Shown one piece after another: positions 32,336-40,541 of a stretch of 64,000 bases of DNA. Position numbers and translations under genes: made by a program. Below the pieces are notes generated by a model. The model did not search any database, was not told where the DNA came from, and saw only the letters and a list, made by a program, of their open reading frames with translations. The DNA comes from Actinomadura macra NBRC 14102 (lineage in GTDB: Bacteria > Actinomycetota > Actinomycetes > Streptosporangiales > Streptosporangiaceae), in contig NZ_BCQT01000017.1 in the NCBI RefSeq assembly GCF_001552215.1, forward strand, positions 124,001-188,000. The letters are read 5' to 3'. Positions within the stretch are counted from its first letter, which is position 1, and each line of letters begins with the position of its first letter.

Positions 32336-32432
32336 ACGCCCCTCCTGTGGCCGCGGTGACCGGCGAGTCCGGCCTCCGTTGGACTGATCCGTCTACGTGG
32401 TCCGCTTTCCGGCAGGTACCACTGGGGGGACA

Positions 32433-33167
32433 TTACCTGACGATTGCCCGTCGACCTCCGAGCAACGCCGTACCGACCCGCAGATGTGTCGCGCCGCACG
32501 CGACGGCCTGCTCCAGATCGCCGCTCATCCCGGCCGACAGCACGGTCGCAGACGGGTGCGCCCGGCGGATCCCGACGGCGACTTCGGCGAGCCGGGCGAA
32601 GGCGGGCCGCGGGTCGGCGCCGAGCGGCGCGACCGCCATCAGCCCGCCGAACTCCAGGTTCGCGGCGCCCGCGATCTCGTCGGCGAGGCGCGGCACGTCG
32701 GACGGGGCCGCTCCGCCGCGTCCCGGCCCCTCCTGCGGCACGTCCTCGTCCAGCGAGACCTGGACGAGGCAGCGCAGGGTGCGCCCGGTGCGTCCGGCGG
32801 CCTCCGAGAGCGCGGTGACCAGCCGGGACCGGTCGACCGAGTGGACGACATCGGCGTACCCGGCGACGGCGCGGGCCTTGTTGGTCTGGAGCCGCCCGAC
32901 GAAATGCCAGGTCAACGGAAGATCGGCGCACGCGGCGGCCTTCGGCCGGGCCTCCTGGTCGCGGTTCTCGCCGACGTCGGTGAGACCGAGTCCGGCCAGC
33001 AGCCGCACATCGGACGCGGGGAAGGTCTTGGTCACCGCGATCAGCGTGACCTCGCCGGTGTCCCGCCCGGCTGCGGCGCACGCGGCGGCGATACGGGCGC
33101 GGACCTCGGTGAGGCCCTCGGCCAGTTCGGCGCGGCGCTCGTCCGACGACGGGAGTGCGCTGGTCAT
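32433..33167 (-). CDS. yggS: YggS family PLP homeostasis protein
   Basis: 244-residue single-domain alanine-racemase-like barrel that binds PLP without known catalysis and keeps B6 vitamers balanced. The PLP lysine is in LIAVTKTFP; VGENRDQEARPKA, WHFVGRLQTNKA and LSAGMSGDLEQAVACGATHLRVGTALLG are family hallmarks. ATG 33167 has GGGGAGAG upstream; the longer frame reads into intergenic sequence. It follows pgeF within the ftsZ-side operon. Confidence 0.95.
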   Translation of the reverse strand: MTSALPSSDERRAELAEGLTEVRARIAAACAAAGRDTGEVTLIAVTKTFPASDVRLLAGLGLTDVGENRDQEARPKAAACADLPLTWHFVGRLQTNKARAVAGYADVVHSVDRSRLVTALSEAAGRTGRTLRCLVQVSLDEDVPQEGPGRGGAAPSDVPRLADEIAGAANLEFGGLMAVAPLGADPRPAFARLAEVAVGIRRAHPSATVLSAGMSGDLEQAVACGATHLRVGTALLGGRRAIVR

Positions 33168-33198
33168 CGGCTCTCCCCGGCCGGGAGCGCGTGCGGGG

Positions 33199-33942
33199 TC
33201 ATGCAGCGTCCTTGAGCCAGACGTATCCGGCGAAGCGGCCGGTGCGGCCCTCGCGGCGGTAGGAGAACAAACCGCGGGTCTCGATGGTGCAGCGGGGGTC
33301 AATTCGGACATCGCGGACGCCACCGGCGGCGAGTTGCGCCACGATCCCGGCGCGGATGTCGAGACCGGCGGTGCCCTTGGAGGTGGTGGCGTAGGCGGCG
33401 GGCACCACCGCGGCCACCTCGTCGCGCATCTCGTCGGGGACCTCGTAGCAGCCGCCGCACGCGGCGGGCCCGATCGCGGCGCGCGTCCGGGTGGGGTCGG
33501 CGCCTCGCGCGCACATCTCCTTCAGCAGCGCCGGGACGACCCCGGCGGCGGTGCCGGGGCGGCCCGAGTGCGCGGCGCCGACGACACCCGCGGCGGTGTC
33601 GGCCAGCAGGACGGGCGCGCAGTCGGCGACCAGGACGGCGAGGACGAGTCCGGGGACGGTCGTGACGACCGCGTCGACGGGGTCGGGGAGGGCCGGGGCG
33701 GTGACGAAGGCGACGTCGGCGCTGTGCACCTGCCGCATCCAGACGGTGCGGTCGGGGTCGATGCCGAGGGCCGCGGCGGCGTGCCGCCGGTTGGCGCGGA
33801 CGGCCGCCGGGTCGTCGCCGACCGCGCCGCCGAGGTTGAGGGAGTCGTAGGGGGCGGTGCTCACGCCGCCGGCGCGGCCGGTGAACCCGGCGCCGGCGCC
33901 GTCGCCCAGGGCGACGGTGGTGATCGCGTCGTGCCGGATCAC
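33199..33942 (-). CDS. pgeF: PgeF/YlmD family purine nucleoside phosphorylase/laccase-domain protein
   Basis: 247 residues of the DUF152/LACC1 family. Members act on purine nucleosides, and YfiH (PgeF) edits peptidoglycan precursors carrying Ser instead of Ala. The zinc/active-site residues are visible in RQVHSADV, VLVADCAPVLL and GAAHSGRPGTAAGVV. The GTG at 33942 overlaps the ftsZ stop (GTGA). Its position right after ftsZ is conserved in Gram-positive bacteria and supports an envelope-quality role here (inference). Confidence 0.93.
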   Translation of the reverse strand: MIRHDAITTVALGDGAGAGFTGRAGGVSTAPYDSLNLGGAVGDDPAAVRANRRHAAAALGIDPDRTVWMRQVHSADVAFVTAPALPDPVDAVVTTVPGLVLAVLVADCAPVLLADTAAGVVGAAHSGRPGTAAGVVPALLKEMCARGADPTRTRAAIGPAACGGCYEVPDEMRDEVAAVVPAAYATTSKGTAGLDIRAGIVAQLAAGGVRDVRIDPRCTIETRGLFSYRREGRTGRFAGYVWLKDAA

Positions 33943-35396
33943 TTCAGGAAGTCGGGGACGTCGAGGTCGTCGTCCTCGTCGAACACCACCGGGCGGCGGC
34001 GCTGCCCGGTGGCGGCCGGGCCGCCGTCGTTCTCCCCGGCGTGCACGCGGGAGGGGGTGGGCTCGGCGGCCGGACGCGGCGCGGGCGCCCGGGAACCGGG
34101 CTCGCCGGACGGGCCGTCCCGGTCGATGGACGGGCCGGTGGGGGCGGGCGCGGGCGGAGGCTCGGCGCGGGCGGGCTCGTTCTGCACGGCGGCGGCGACC
34201 CGCTCGTCGTTCACGGGCGGCCGGGGACGCTCGGGCTCGGGGCGCGGCGGCGAGGGAGCGGACGCGTGCGGCGCGGCGGCGGCCTGCGCCACCGACTGCT
34301 GCGGCGGGACGGGCTGCTGCGCGCTCGGCGCGTCGGACCGGCCGACCCGGCTCGGGATCGGGTTGTGCGGCGTGGCAGGGGGCGGCGGTGCCGGCCGCGG
34401 CGGCGGTGGCAGCCTGCGGGCCTCCGGCTCGGGGGTCGGCTTGGCCGGGCGCCCCTCGTCGAAGCCCGCCGCGATCACGGTGACCCGGACCTCGTCGCCG
34501 AGGGCGTCGTCGATGACCGCGCCGAAGATGATGTTGGCGTCGGGGGCGGCGGCGTTGGAGACGAGCTGCGCCGCCTCGTTGATCTCGAACAGACCGAGGT
34601 CGGAGCCGCCGGAGATGGACAGCAGCACGCCGTGCGCGCCGTCGATGCTGGCCTCCAGCAGCGGGCTGGAGATCGCCATCTCGGCCGCCGCGACGCTGCG
34701 GTCGTCGCCGCGTGCGGAGCCGATGCCCATCAGCGCCGACCCGGCACCGGACATGACGGACTTGACGTCGGCGAAGTCCAGGTTGATCAGACCCGGGGTG
34801 GTGATCAGGTCGGTGATGCCCTGGACACCGGACAGCAGCACCTGGTCGGCCGCTTTAAAGGCGTCCAGCACGCTGACCTGCCGGTCGGAGATCGACAGCA
34901 GCCGGTCGTTGGGGATGACGATGAGGGTGTCGACCTCGTCGCGCAGCGTCTCGATGCCGGCCTCGGCCTGCATCGCGCGGCGCTTGCCCTCGAAGCTGAA
35001 CGGGCGGGTGACCACGCCGATCGTCAGCGCCCCGAGCGAGCGCGCGATGTTGGCGACCACGGGCGCGCCGCCGGTGCCGGTGCCGCCGCCCTCCCCCGCG
35101 GTGACGAACACCATGTCGGCGCCCTTGAGGACCTCCTCGATCTCCTCCCGGTGGTCCTCGGCCGCCTTGCGGCCGACGTCGGGGTTCGCTCCGGCGCCGA
35201 GGCCCCGGGTGAGCTCGCGGCCCACGTCCAGTTTGACGTCGGCGTCACTCATCAGCAGCGCCTGGGCGTCCGTGTTGATCGCGATGAACTCGACGCCCTT
35301 GAGTCCCTCTTCGATCATCCGGTTGACGGCGTTGACGCCGCCGCCGCCGATTCCGACGACCTTGATGACCGCGAGGTAATTCTGCGGTGCTGCCAC
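33939..35396 (-). CDS. ftsZ: Cell division GTPase FtsZ
   Basis: 485 residues. The tubulin-like GTPase core has VVGIGGGGVNAVNRMI, the T3 signature GEGGGTGTGGAP, and PNDRLL; the T7 loop region is NLDFADVKSVMSGAGSALMGIG. A long Pro/Ala/Arg-rich C-terminal linker (~residues 325-470) ends in DDLDVPDFLK, the conserved peptide bound by SepF and other partners. The linker makes this FtsZ longer than most. GTG start at 35396. Promoter-like sequence lies in the 430-bp gap upstream, so ftsZ can be expressed apart from the rest of the cluster. Confidence 0.98.
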   Translation of the reverse strand: MAAPQNYLAVIKVVGIGGGGVNAVNRMIEEGLKGVEFIAINTDAQALLMSDADVKLDVGRELTRGLGAGANPDVGRKAAEDHREEIEEVLKGADMVFVTAGEGGGTGTGGAPVVANIARSLGALTIGVVTRPFSFEGKRRAMQAEAGIETLRDEVDTLIVIPNDRLLSISDRQVSVLDAFKAADQVLLSGVQGITDLITTPGLINLDFADVKSVMSGAGSALMGIGSARGDDRSVAAAEMAISSPLLEASIDGAHGVLLSISGGSDLGLFEINEAAQLVSNAAAPDANIIFGAVIDDALGDEVRVTVIAAGFDEGRPAKPTPEPEARRLPPPPRPAPPPPATPHNPIPSRVGRSDAPSAQQPVPPQQSVAQAAAAPHASAPSPPRPEPERPRPPVNDERVAAAVQNEPARAEPPPAPAPTGPSIDRDGPSGEPGSRAPAPRPAAEPTPSRVHAGENDGGPAATGQRRRPVVFDEDDDLDVPDFLK

Positions 35397-35826
35397 GACG
35401 AGGGGCCTTTCCGCTCTATCCGACCGCCCTGCCCGGTCTGCCGACCGTGCCGTCGCGGTGTTCCTGACCTGTGTGCATTTCTGGCGGGGCCGGGGACGAT
35501 ACCGGCCGATACGCCGGGCCGCCCTCCAGAAACCCTCACCCTCAACTTGAGGCTTACAGTTATGTCAACCTGAGGACTGATACGGACAGTAGGGCGGCCT
35601 TACCGCCAGGGTCAACTAACCTCCCCCGAACTCCACCGGCGTGTCGCACTGAGCCCGGGTCGCCCTGGTTGCCCTGGTTGACCGAGGAACGTCTGCCGTC
35701 CATGGTGCCGCCCGCCTTTCCTCGTCCGCGCGACGCGCGCCCTTCCGGCCCGTCGCTTCCAGCGTGCCCCATCGGACCGCCGGAATCGCCCCGACACACG
35801 CACCTGCCCCGAACCGCGGGCCGGGT
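35397..35826 (-). promoter_or_regulatory. ftsQ-ftsZ intergenic region with candidate ftsZ promoter
   Basis: 430 bp without a supported gene. On the minus strand TTGACA (35568-35563) is followed 18-19 bp later by a degenerate -10 (TGAGGG/GAGGGT), overlapped by the palindrome CTCAA-C-TTGAG (35541-35551). A similar TTGACATAACT-type motif precedes ftsZ in other actinomycetes (recalled). A short tandem CCCTGGTTG repeat lies at about 35663-35680. A 47-codon minus-strand frame starting near 35700 has no family resemblance. Confidence 0.45.
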
Positions 35827-36582
35827 TCACTGAGTCGTGACGACCTCGGGTGAACTCACGTCGATGGTGCGCGCCGAGCGTCCCGCCGCGGTACGCCGCA
35901 GCGCCTCGAACAGCCGGAGCTTCTCCTGTGCCCGTTCCGCGGGCCCCCACACCACCGTCGGGCCGCCGGCCAGGTGAAGGGTGACATCGCCGGGTCCGGT
36001 CGCCGTCACATCCGTCAACCTCGTCCGGAGACGCTCGGGAAGAGCGGTGAGCACGGTCAGGGCCGCGAGGGTCGCCGGGTCGGACGGACCGGCCGAGGCG
36101 ACGGTCAGCGTCGGGAGCCCCGCCGGCCGGGCCGGGCCGTCGGCGACGGTCACGCCGTACCGGTCGATCTGGTGGTAGCGCCCGGCGCGGAACAGGACGG
36201 CCACCGGGACGCGCTCGCGCACGGTGATCCGAACGGTGGCCGGCCAGTGCCGCTCGACCTCCGCGGACTCCACCTCCCGCAAGCCCTCGACCCGCGCCCG
36301 CACCTCGCCCGTGTCGAGCCGCACCATCGGCACGCCGAGCCGGATGCCGGCCGCCGCGACGACCCGGTCGCTCGGCGCGAGATCCGTGCCGGCCACCTCG
36401 ACGTGGCGCACCACGAGCAGCCGCGAGCCGAGCAGCACCCACGTCACCGCGCCGAACACGCCCAGCACCAGCAGGGCGACGAAGGCCGCCTTCCACCGGC
36501 TCGGACGGCGCCGCCGCCCGGGCTCGGCAGGGTCGCCGGGCGGGGCGGCGGTCCCCCGCCGGCTGGTCCCGGCCTCGGTCAT
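35827..36582 (-). CDS. ftsQ: Cell division protein FtsQ
   Basis: 251 residues. A ~30-residue basic cytoplasmic tail, one transmembrane helix (WKAAFVALLVLGVFGAVTWVLLG), then the POTRA domain (LLVVRHVEVAGTDLAPSDRVVAAAGIRLGVPMVRLD) and the beta domain (VESAEVERHWPATVRITVRERVPVAVLFRAGRYHQID...GVTV). It links the FtsL/FtsB/FtsW/FtsI module to the early divisome. ATG 36582 is chosen as the position giving a short basic tail; ATG 36651 upstream is possible. It lies 75 bp after murC. Confidence 0.93.
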   Translation of the reverse strand: MTEAGTSRRGTAAPPGDPAEPGRRRRPSRWKAAFVALLVLGVFGAVTWVLLGSRLLVVRHVEVAGTDLAPSDRVVAAAGIRLGVPMVRLDTGEVRARVEGLREVESAEVERHWPATVRITVRERVPVAVLFRAGRYHQIDRYGVTVADGPARPAGLPTLTVASAGPSDPATLAALTVLTALPERLRTRLTDVTATGPGDVTLHLAGGPTVVWGPAERAQEKLRLFEALRRTAAGRSARTIDVSSPEVVTTQ

Positions 36583-36657
36583 GACCCCAGCTTGACAGTG
36601 ATCCGCCCGAAGGCCGCCCATAGCGGACGCCACGGCGTGTTGCGCCTCCACCGCACG

Positions 36658-38079
36658 TCACGCTCTGGTGAGGCGCTCCAAGATCTTCGGTCCGAGCCGG
36701 GTAACGTCGCCGGCGCCCAGCGTGATGACCACGTCGCCGGGCCTGGCCAGGTCCGCCACGACAGGGGGCACCTCGTCCCGGAGGGGCACGTACACCGCCC
36801 GCGTACCGGGCGGGACGGCGTCGGCGACCAGCGCGCCGGTCACGCCGGGCTCGGGGTCCTCGCGCGCGCCGTACACGTCCAGGACGACCGCGACGTCGGC
36901 CAGCCCGAGCGCCGCGCCGAACTCCGCCGCGAAGAACCGGGTGCGACTGTACAGATGCGGCTGGAACACCGCGATGATGCGTCCCCGCTCCCCGCCGGCC
37001 GACGCCTTCTCGCCGAGGTAGTCGCGGGTGGCCTCCAGGTCGGCGGTCAGCTCGGTCGGGTGATGGGCGTAGCTGTCGAACACCTCGACCCCGCCCGCCG
37101 CGCCCTTGGGCTCCAGCCGCCGCATCGCCCCGCCGAATGTGGCGAGCCCCACCCGGACGGCCTCCTCGTCCAGGTGCAGGGCCTGAGCGACGGCGACCAC
37201 CGCGGTGGCGTTCAGCGCGTTGTGACGGCCCGGGACCGCCAGCGCGACCTCGCCGACGCCCTCGATCGCGAAGCGTGAGCCGAGACCGCGCGGGGTGAAG
37301 CCGGTGACCCGCAGGTCGGCGGACTCCGCCTCCCCGTACGTGAGCACGGTGAGCCCGCGTGCCCGCGCCTGCCCGGTCAGCTCCATCGCGACCGGGTCGT
37401 CGGCGCCCGCGACCAGCGCGCCGCCCGGCTCGATACGTTCCACGAACCGGGCGAAGTTCTCCTTCACCATCTCGAATCCGCCGTAGTTGTCGAGGTGGTC
37501 GGCCTCGACGTTGGTGACGACCGCGATGTGCGGGCTGTACATCAGGAACGAGCCGTCGCTCTCGTCCGCCTCGGCGACGAACACCTCGCCCCGGCCCTCG
37601 TCGGCACCGAGCCCGGTGGTGACGAGCTGCCCGCCGATGCAGTAGGACGGGTCCGCCCCGGCGTGCTGGAGCGCGACCGTCAGCATCGAGGTCGTCGTCG
37701 TCTTACCGTGCGTGCCGGCGACCGCGACGGCCCGGCGTCCCGCCATCAGCGCGGCGAGCGCGGCGGAGCGGTGCAGGACCCGCAGCCCGCGCTCGCGGGC
37801 GGCGACCAGCTCGGGGTTGGTCTCGCGGATGGCGGTGGAGACCACCACCGTGTCGGCGTCGCCGACGTGCGCGGCGTCGTGCCCGACGAAGACCTTGGCG
37901 CCGAGGTCGCCGAGCTGGCCGAGCAGCTCGGAGTCGCGGGCGTCGCTGCCCGACACGGCGATCCCGCGGCGCAGCATGATCCGCGCGATGCCGGACATCC
38001 CGGCGCCTCCGATGGCGATGAAGTGCACCCGGCCGAGGTCGCCGGCCGGGACGATCTCACCGGGGCTGATCAGGCTCAT
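36658..38079 (-). CDS. murC: UDP-N-acetylmuramate--L-alanine ligase
   Basis: 473 residues. It adds L-Ala to UDP-MurNAc with ATP. The N-terminal UDP-binding motif is VHFIAIGGAGMSGIA, the ATP loop VAVAGTHGKTTTTSML, and later EADESDGSF, NVEADHLDNYG, FDSYAHHPTELTADL and FQPHLYSRTRFF are diagnostic of MurC. Its ATG at 38079 overlaps the murG stop (ATGA). In Streptomyces murC lies elsewhere, so its presence in this cluster is a taxonomic hint. Confidence 0.97.
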   Translation of the reverse strand: MSLISPGEIVPAGDLGRVHFIAIGGAGMSGIARIMLRRGIAVSGSDARDSELLGQLGDLGAKVFVGHDAAHVGDADTVVVSTAIRETNPELVAARERGLRVLHRSAALAALMAGRRAVAVAGTHGKTTTTSMLTVALQHAGADPSYCIGGQLVTTGLGADEGRGEVFVAEADESDGSFLMYSPHIAVVTNVEADHLDNYGGFEMVKENFARFVERIEPGGALVAGADDPVAMELTGQARARGLTVLTYGEAESADLRVTGFTPRGLGSRFAIEGVGEVALAVPGRHNALNATAVVAVAQALHLDEEAVRVGLATFGGAMRRLEPKGAAGGVEVFDSYAHHPTELTADLEATRDYLGEKASAGGERGRIIAVFQPHLYSRTRFFAAEFGAALGLADVAVVLDVYGAREDPEPGVTGALVADAVPPGTRAVYVPLRDEVPPVVADLARPGDVVITLGAGDVTRLGPKILERLTRA

Positions 38080-39179
38080 CGGGCGGCGCCGGCCGCGCCG
38101 GCGGCACCCACGACGTCGTACACCATCTTCGCCAGCGCCACGTCGGCGTCCCGCCGGCCCATCCGCCCGGCCGCCTCCGACATGTGCGCGACCCGGCCCG
38201 GGTCGGCGAGGACGGGCAACAGGTTGTGCGCGATCCAGTCGGGCGACAGCTCGGCGTTGTCGACCAGCATCCCGCCGCCCGCCGCGACGATCGGCTCGGC
38301 GTTGAGTTTCTGCTCGCCGTTGCCGATCGGGAGCGGCACGTACACCGCCGGAAGGGCGACGGCGGCGAGCTCGGCACAGGTCATCGCGCCGGCCCGGCAC
38401 ATCGCCATGTCCGCGGCGGCGTAGGCGAGGTCCATCCGGTCGCAGTAGGGGATGGTGACGTACTGGGGACCACCGGCGGCCGCCTCGGGCTCCTCGGTGT
38501 TCTTCGGCCCGACGATGTGCAGGACCTGGATGCCCGCCTGCCGGAAGTACGGCGCCGCGGCCACCGCGGCCTGGTTCAGGGACCGGGCGCCCTGCGAGCC
38601 ACCGAAGATCAGCAGCGTGGGCAGGTCGGGCAGCAGACCGAAGTAGGACCGGGCCTTGTCGCCCATGGCCAGCCGGTCGAGGGCGGCGATCTCGCGGCGC
38701 AGCGGGATGCCGACGAACGTGGCGTTCGGCAGCGGCGAGTCGGAGTGCGAGACCGCGACGTGGTCGGTGAAGCGGGCGCCGAGCTTGTTGGCGAGGCCGG
38801 GCTTGGGATTGGCCTCGTGCACGATGATCGGCACCTTGCGCTTGCGCGCGGCGAGGTAGCCGGGGGTGGCGACGTAGCCGCCGAAGCCGACCAGGACGTC
38901 GGCCCCGGCCTGGTCGAGGACGGAGGCCGCCGCGTTGATGGCGCCGCGCAGCCGGCCGGGGACCGACAGCAGTTGCGGGGTCAGCGTGCGCGGCAGCGGC
39001 ACCGGGGGGATCAGGGCGAGCTCGTAGCCCCGCTGCGGAACGAGCCGGGTCTCCAGGCCCCGCTCGGTCCCGAGGCAGGTGATCCCGACGTTCGGGTCGT
39101 TGCGGCGCAGCGCGTCGGCGAGGGCCAGCGCGGGCTCGATGTGTCCGGCGGTGCCGCCGCCGGCCAGGACAACCCTCAT
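38076..39179 (-). CDS. murG: Undecaprenyl-PP-MurNAc-pentapeptide GlcNAc transferase
   Basis: 367-residue GT28 enzyme that adds GlcNAc to lipid I to make lipid II at the inner face of the membrane. The N-terminal VVLAGGGTAGHIEPALALADAL loop, VGFGGYVATPGYLAARKRKVPIIVHEANPKPG, the C-terminal FGGSQGARSLN and CRAGAMTCAELAAVALPAVYVPLP with the lipid II-site motifs are all present. ATG 39179 is preferred; a TTG at 39191 directly after AGGAG has no spacing and is less likely. Confidence 0.97.
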   Translation of the reverse strand: MRVVLAGGGTAGHIEPALALADALRRNDPNVGITCLGTERGLETRLVPQRGYELALIPPVPLPRTLTPQLLSVPGRLRGAINAAASVLDQAGADVLVGFGGYVATPGYLAARKRKVPIIVHEANPKPGLANKLGARFTDHVAVSHSDSPLPNATFVGIPLRREIAALDRLAMGDKARSYFGLLPDLPTLLIFGGSQGARSLNQAAVAAAPYFRQAGIQVLHIVGPKNTEEPEAAAGGPQYVTIPYCDRMDLAYAAADMAMCRAGAMTCAELAAVALPAVYVPLPIGNGEQKLNAEPIVAAGGGMLVDNAELSPDWIAHNLLPVLADPGRVAHMSEAAGRMGRRDADVALAKMVYDVVGAAGAAGAAR

Positions 39180-39282
39180 GCTCGTTGACAACTCCTCAGC
39201 GTGTTCGACTTGTCAGGTGCCGCGCCCCGCGGCGCGGGACGGCGTTCGCGGGCGCCGGATCCGCCGGCACCCCGGAGGGGGT

Positions 39283-40539
39283 TCAACGCCGCGCCAGGCC
39301 CAGCCAGCTTAGAGCCCTTACGACCGGTCCGGGACCCCGTGCGGAGAGTGCCTGCCGCGCACCGGGCTCGCGTTTCGCGAACGCGAGCAGCATCCCCAGC
39401 GCGAGAAGCGTCGGGATCAGCGCCGAACCGCCGTAGGACACCAGCGGCAGCGGGATCCCGGTGATCGGCAGCACGCCGATCACCGCGCCGATGTTGACGA
39501 TGGCCTGCACCACCAGCCAGGCCGTGGCGCCCGCGGCGGCCAGCCGGGTGAACGGGTCCTTGACGCGCCGGGCGATCCGCAGCCCGGCATAGGCGAGCAA
39601 CCCGAACAGGCCGAGCACGACGAGCGTGCCGACCAGCCCGAACTCCTCCCCCACGATCGCGAAGATGAAGTCGGTCTCGGCGTGCGGCAGGTAGTCCCAT
39701 TTGGCGCGCCCCTCCCCGAGGCCGGTGCCGAAAAGGCCGCCGGAGGCGACCGCGAACAGCCCTTGGATGCCCTGGTAGTTGCTGGTGAGCTGGTTGCCCG
39801 ACGGGTCCAGGAAGCCGGTGAGCCGCTGCATCCGGTACGGCTCGACGACGATGAGGATCGACACCAGCAGGCAGACGAGCCCGGCGATGCCGAGGAACAG
39901 CCGCCCGGGCGCGCCGACGACCCACAGCAGCGCCAGGAAGATCGTCAGCAGGACCAGCGTGGTTCCGAGGTCGTTGCCGAGCATCACCAGCAGCACGAGC
40001 AGGCCCGCGCCGGGCAGCAGCGGGACGAGCAGCGGCCGCCACTCGGTGAGCTGCCCGAGCCGCTCCTTGCGGGCCAGCAGGTCCGCGCCCCACAGCACCA
40101 GGCCGAGTTTGGCGGGCTCGGACGGCTGGAGCTGGAAGGGCCCGAAGCTGATCCAGCGGGTCGCGCCGCCGGCGCTGCGTCCGAGGCCGGGGATCAGCAC
40201 CAGCGCCAGCGCGACGACCGAGAGCAGCAGCAGCGGGTACGCCAGCGCCCGGAACGTCCTGACGGGCAGGCGGGACGCCAGCCACATCCCGGGCAGTCCG
40301 ATCGCCATCCAGATCGCCTGCTTCTGGAACAGCGTGTACGCCGAGCCGGTCTCCTGGAGCTGCTTGACGCTGGAGGCCGACAGGACCATGGTCAGGCCGA
40401 GCGCCAGCAGCATCACCGAGCAGCCCAGCACCAGGTAGTAGGAGGTGAGGGGACGGTCGAGCAGGCCGACGGCGGCGGCCACCTGCTCGCGCGGCCCCGA
40501 ACGTCCGCCGCCCTCCTCTTGCGCCGGTACCGCGGTCAT
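39283..40539 (-). CDS. ftsW: SEDS glycosyltransferase FtsW
   Basis: 418 residues, ten predicted transmembrane helices. SEDS family marks are GGATRWISFGPFQLQPSEPAKLGLVLW with the catalytic-type Asp in the neighbouring MLGNDLGTTLVLL region, DFIFAIVGEEFGLVGTLVVLGLFGLLAY, NIGAVIGVLPITGIPLPLVSYGGSALIPTLLALGMLL. It polymerises lipid II at the septum together with FtsI. ATG 40539 begins 2 nt after the murD stop. The longer upstream frame is a shadow of murD. Confidence 0.96.
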   Translation of the reverse strand: MTAVPAQEEGGGRSGPREQVAAAVGLLDRPLTSYYLVLGCSVMLLALGLTMVLSASSVKQLQETGSAYTLFQKQAIWMAIGLPGMWLASRLPVRTFRALAYPLLLLSVVALALVLIPGLGRSAGGATRWISFGPFQLQPSEPAKLGLVLWGADLLARKERLGQLTEWRPLLVPLLPGAGLLVLLVMLGNDLGTTLVLLTIFLALLWVVGAPGRLFLGIAGLVCLLVSILIVVEPYRMQRLTGFLDPSGNQLTSNYQGIQGLFAVASGGLFGTGLGEGRAKWDYLPHAETDFIFAIVGEEFGLVGTLVVLGLFGLLAYAGLRIARRVKDPFTRLAAAGATAWLVVQAIVNIGAVIGVLPITGIPLPLVSYGGSALIPTLLALGMLLAFAKREPGARQALSARGPGPVVRALSWLGLARR

Positions 40540-40541
40540 CG

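Noticed and set aside
32347..35379. 1010-codon plus-strand open frame across yggS, pgeF and ftsZ
   Set aside because: Spans several genuine minus-strand genes and shows only low-complexity Ser/Arg/Gly sequence.
35560..35799. 79-codon minus-strand frame in the ftsQ-ftsZ gap
   Set aside because: No family resemblance, weak ribosome site, and it overlaps the candidate ftsZ promoter. Left as part of the intergenic region.
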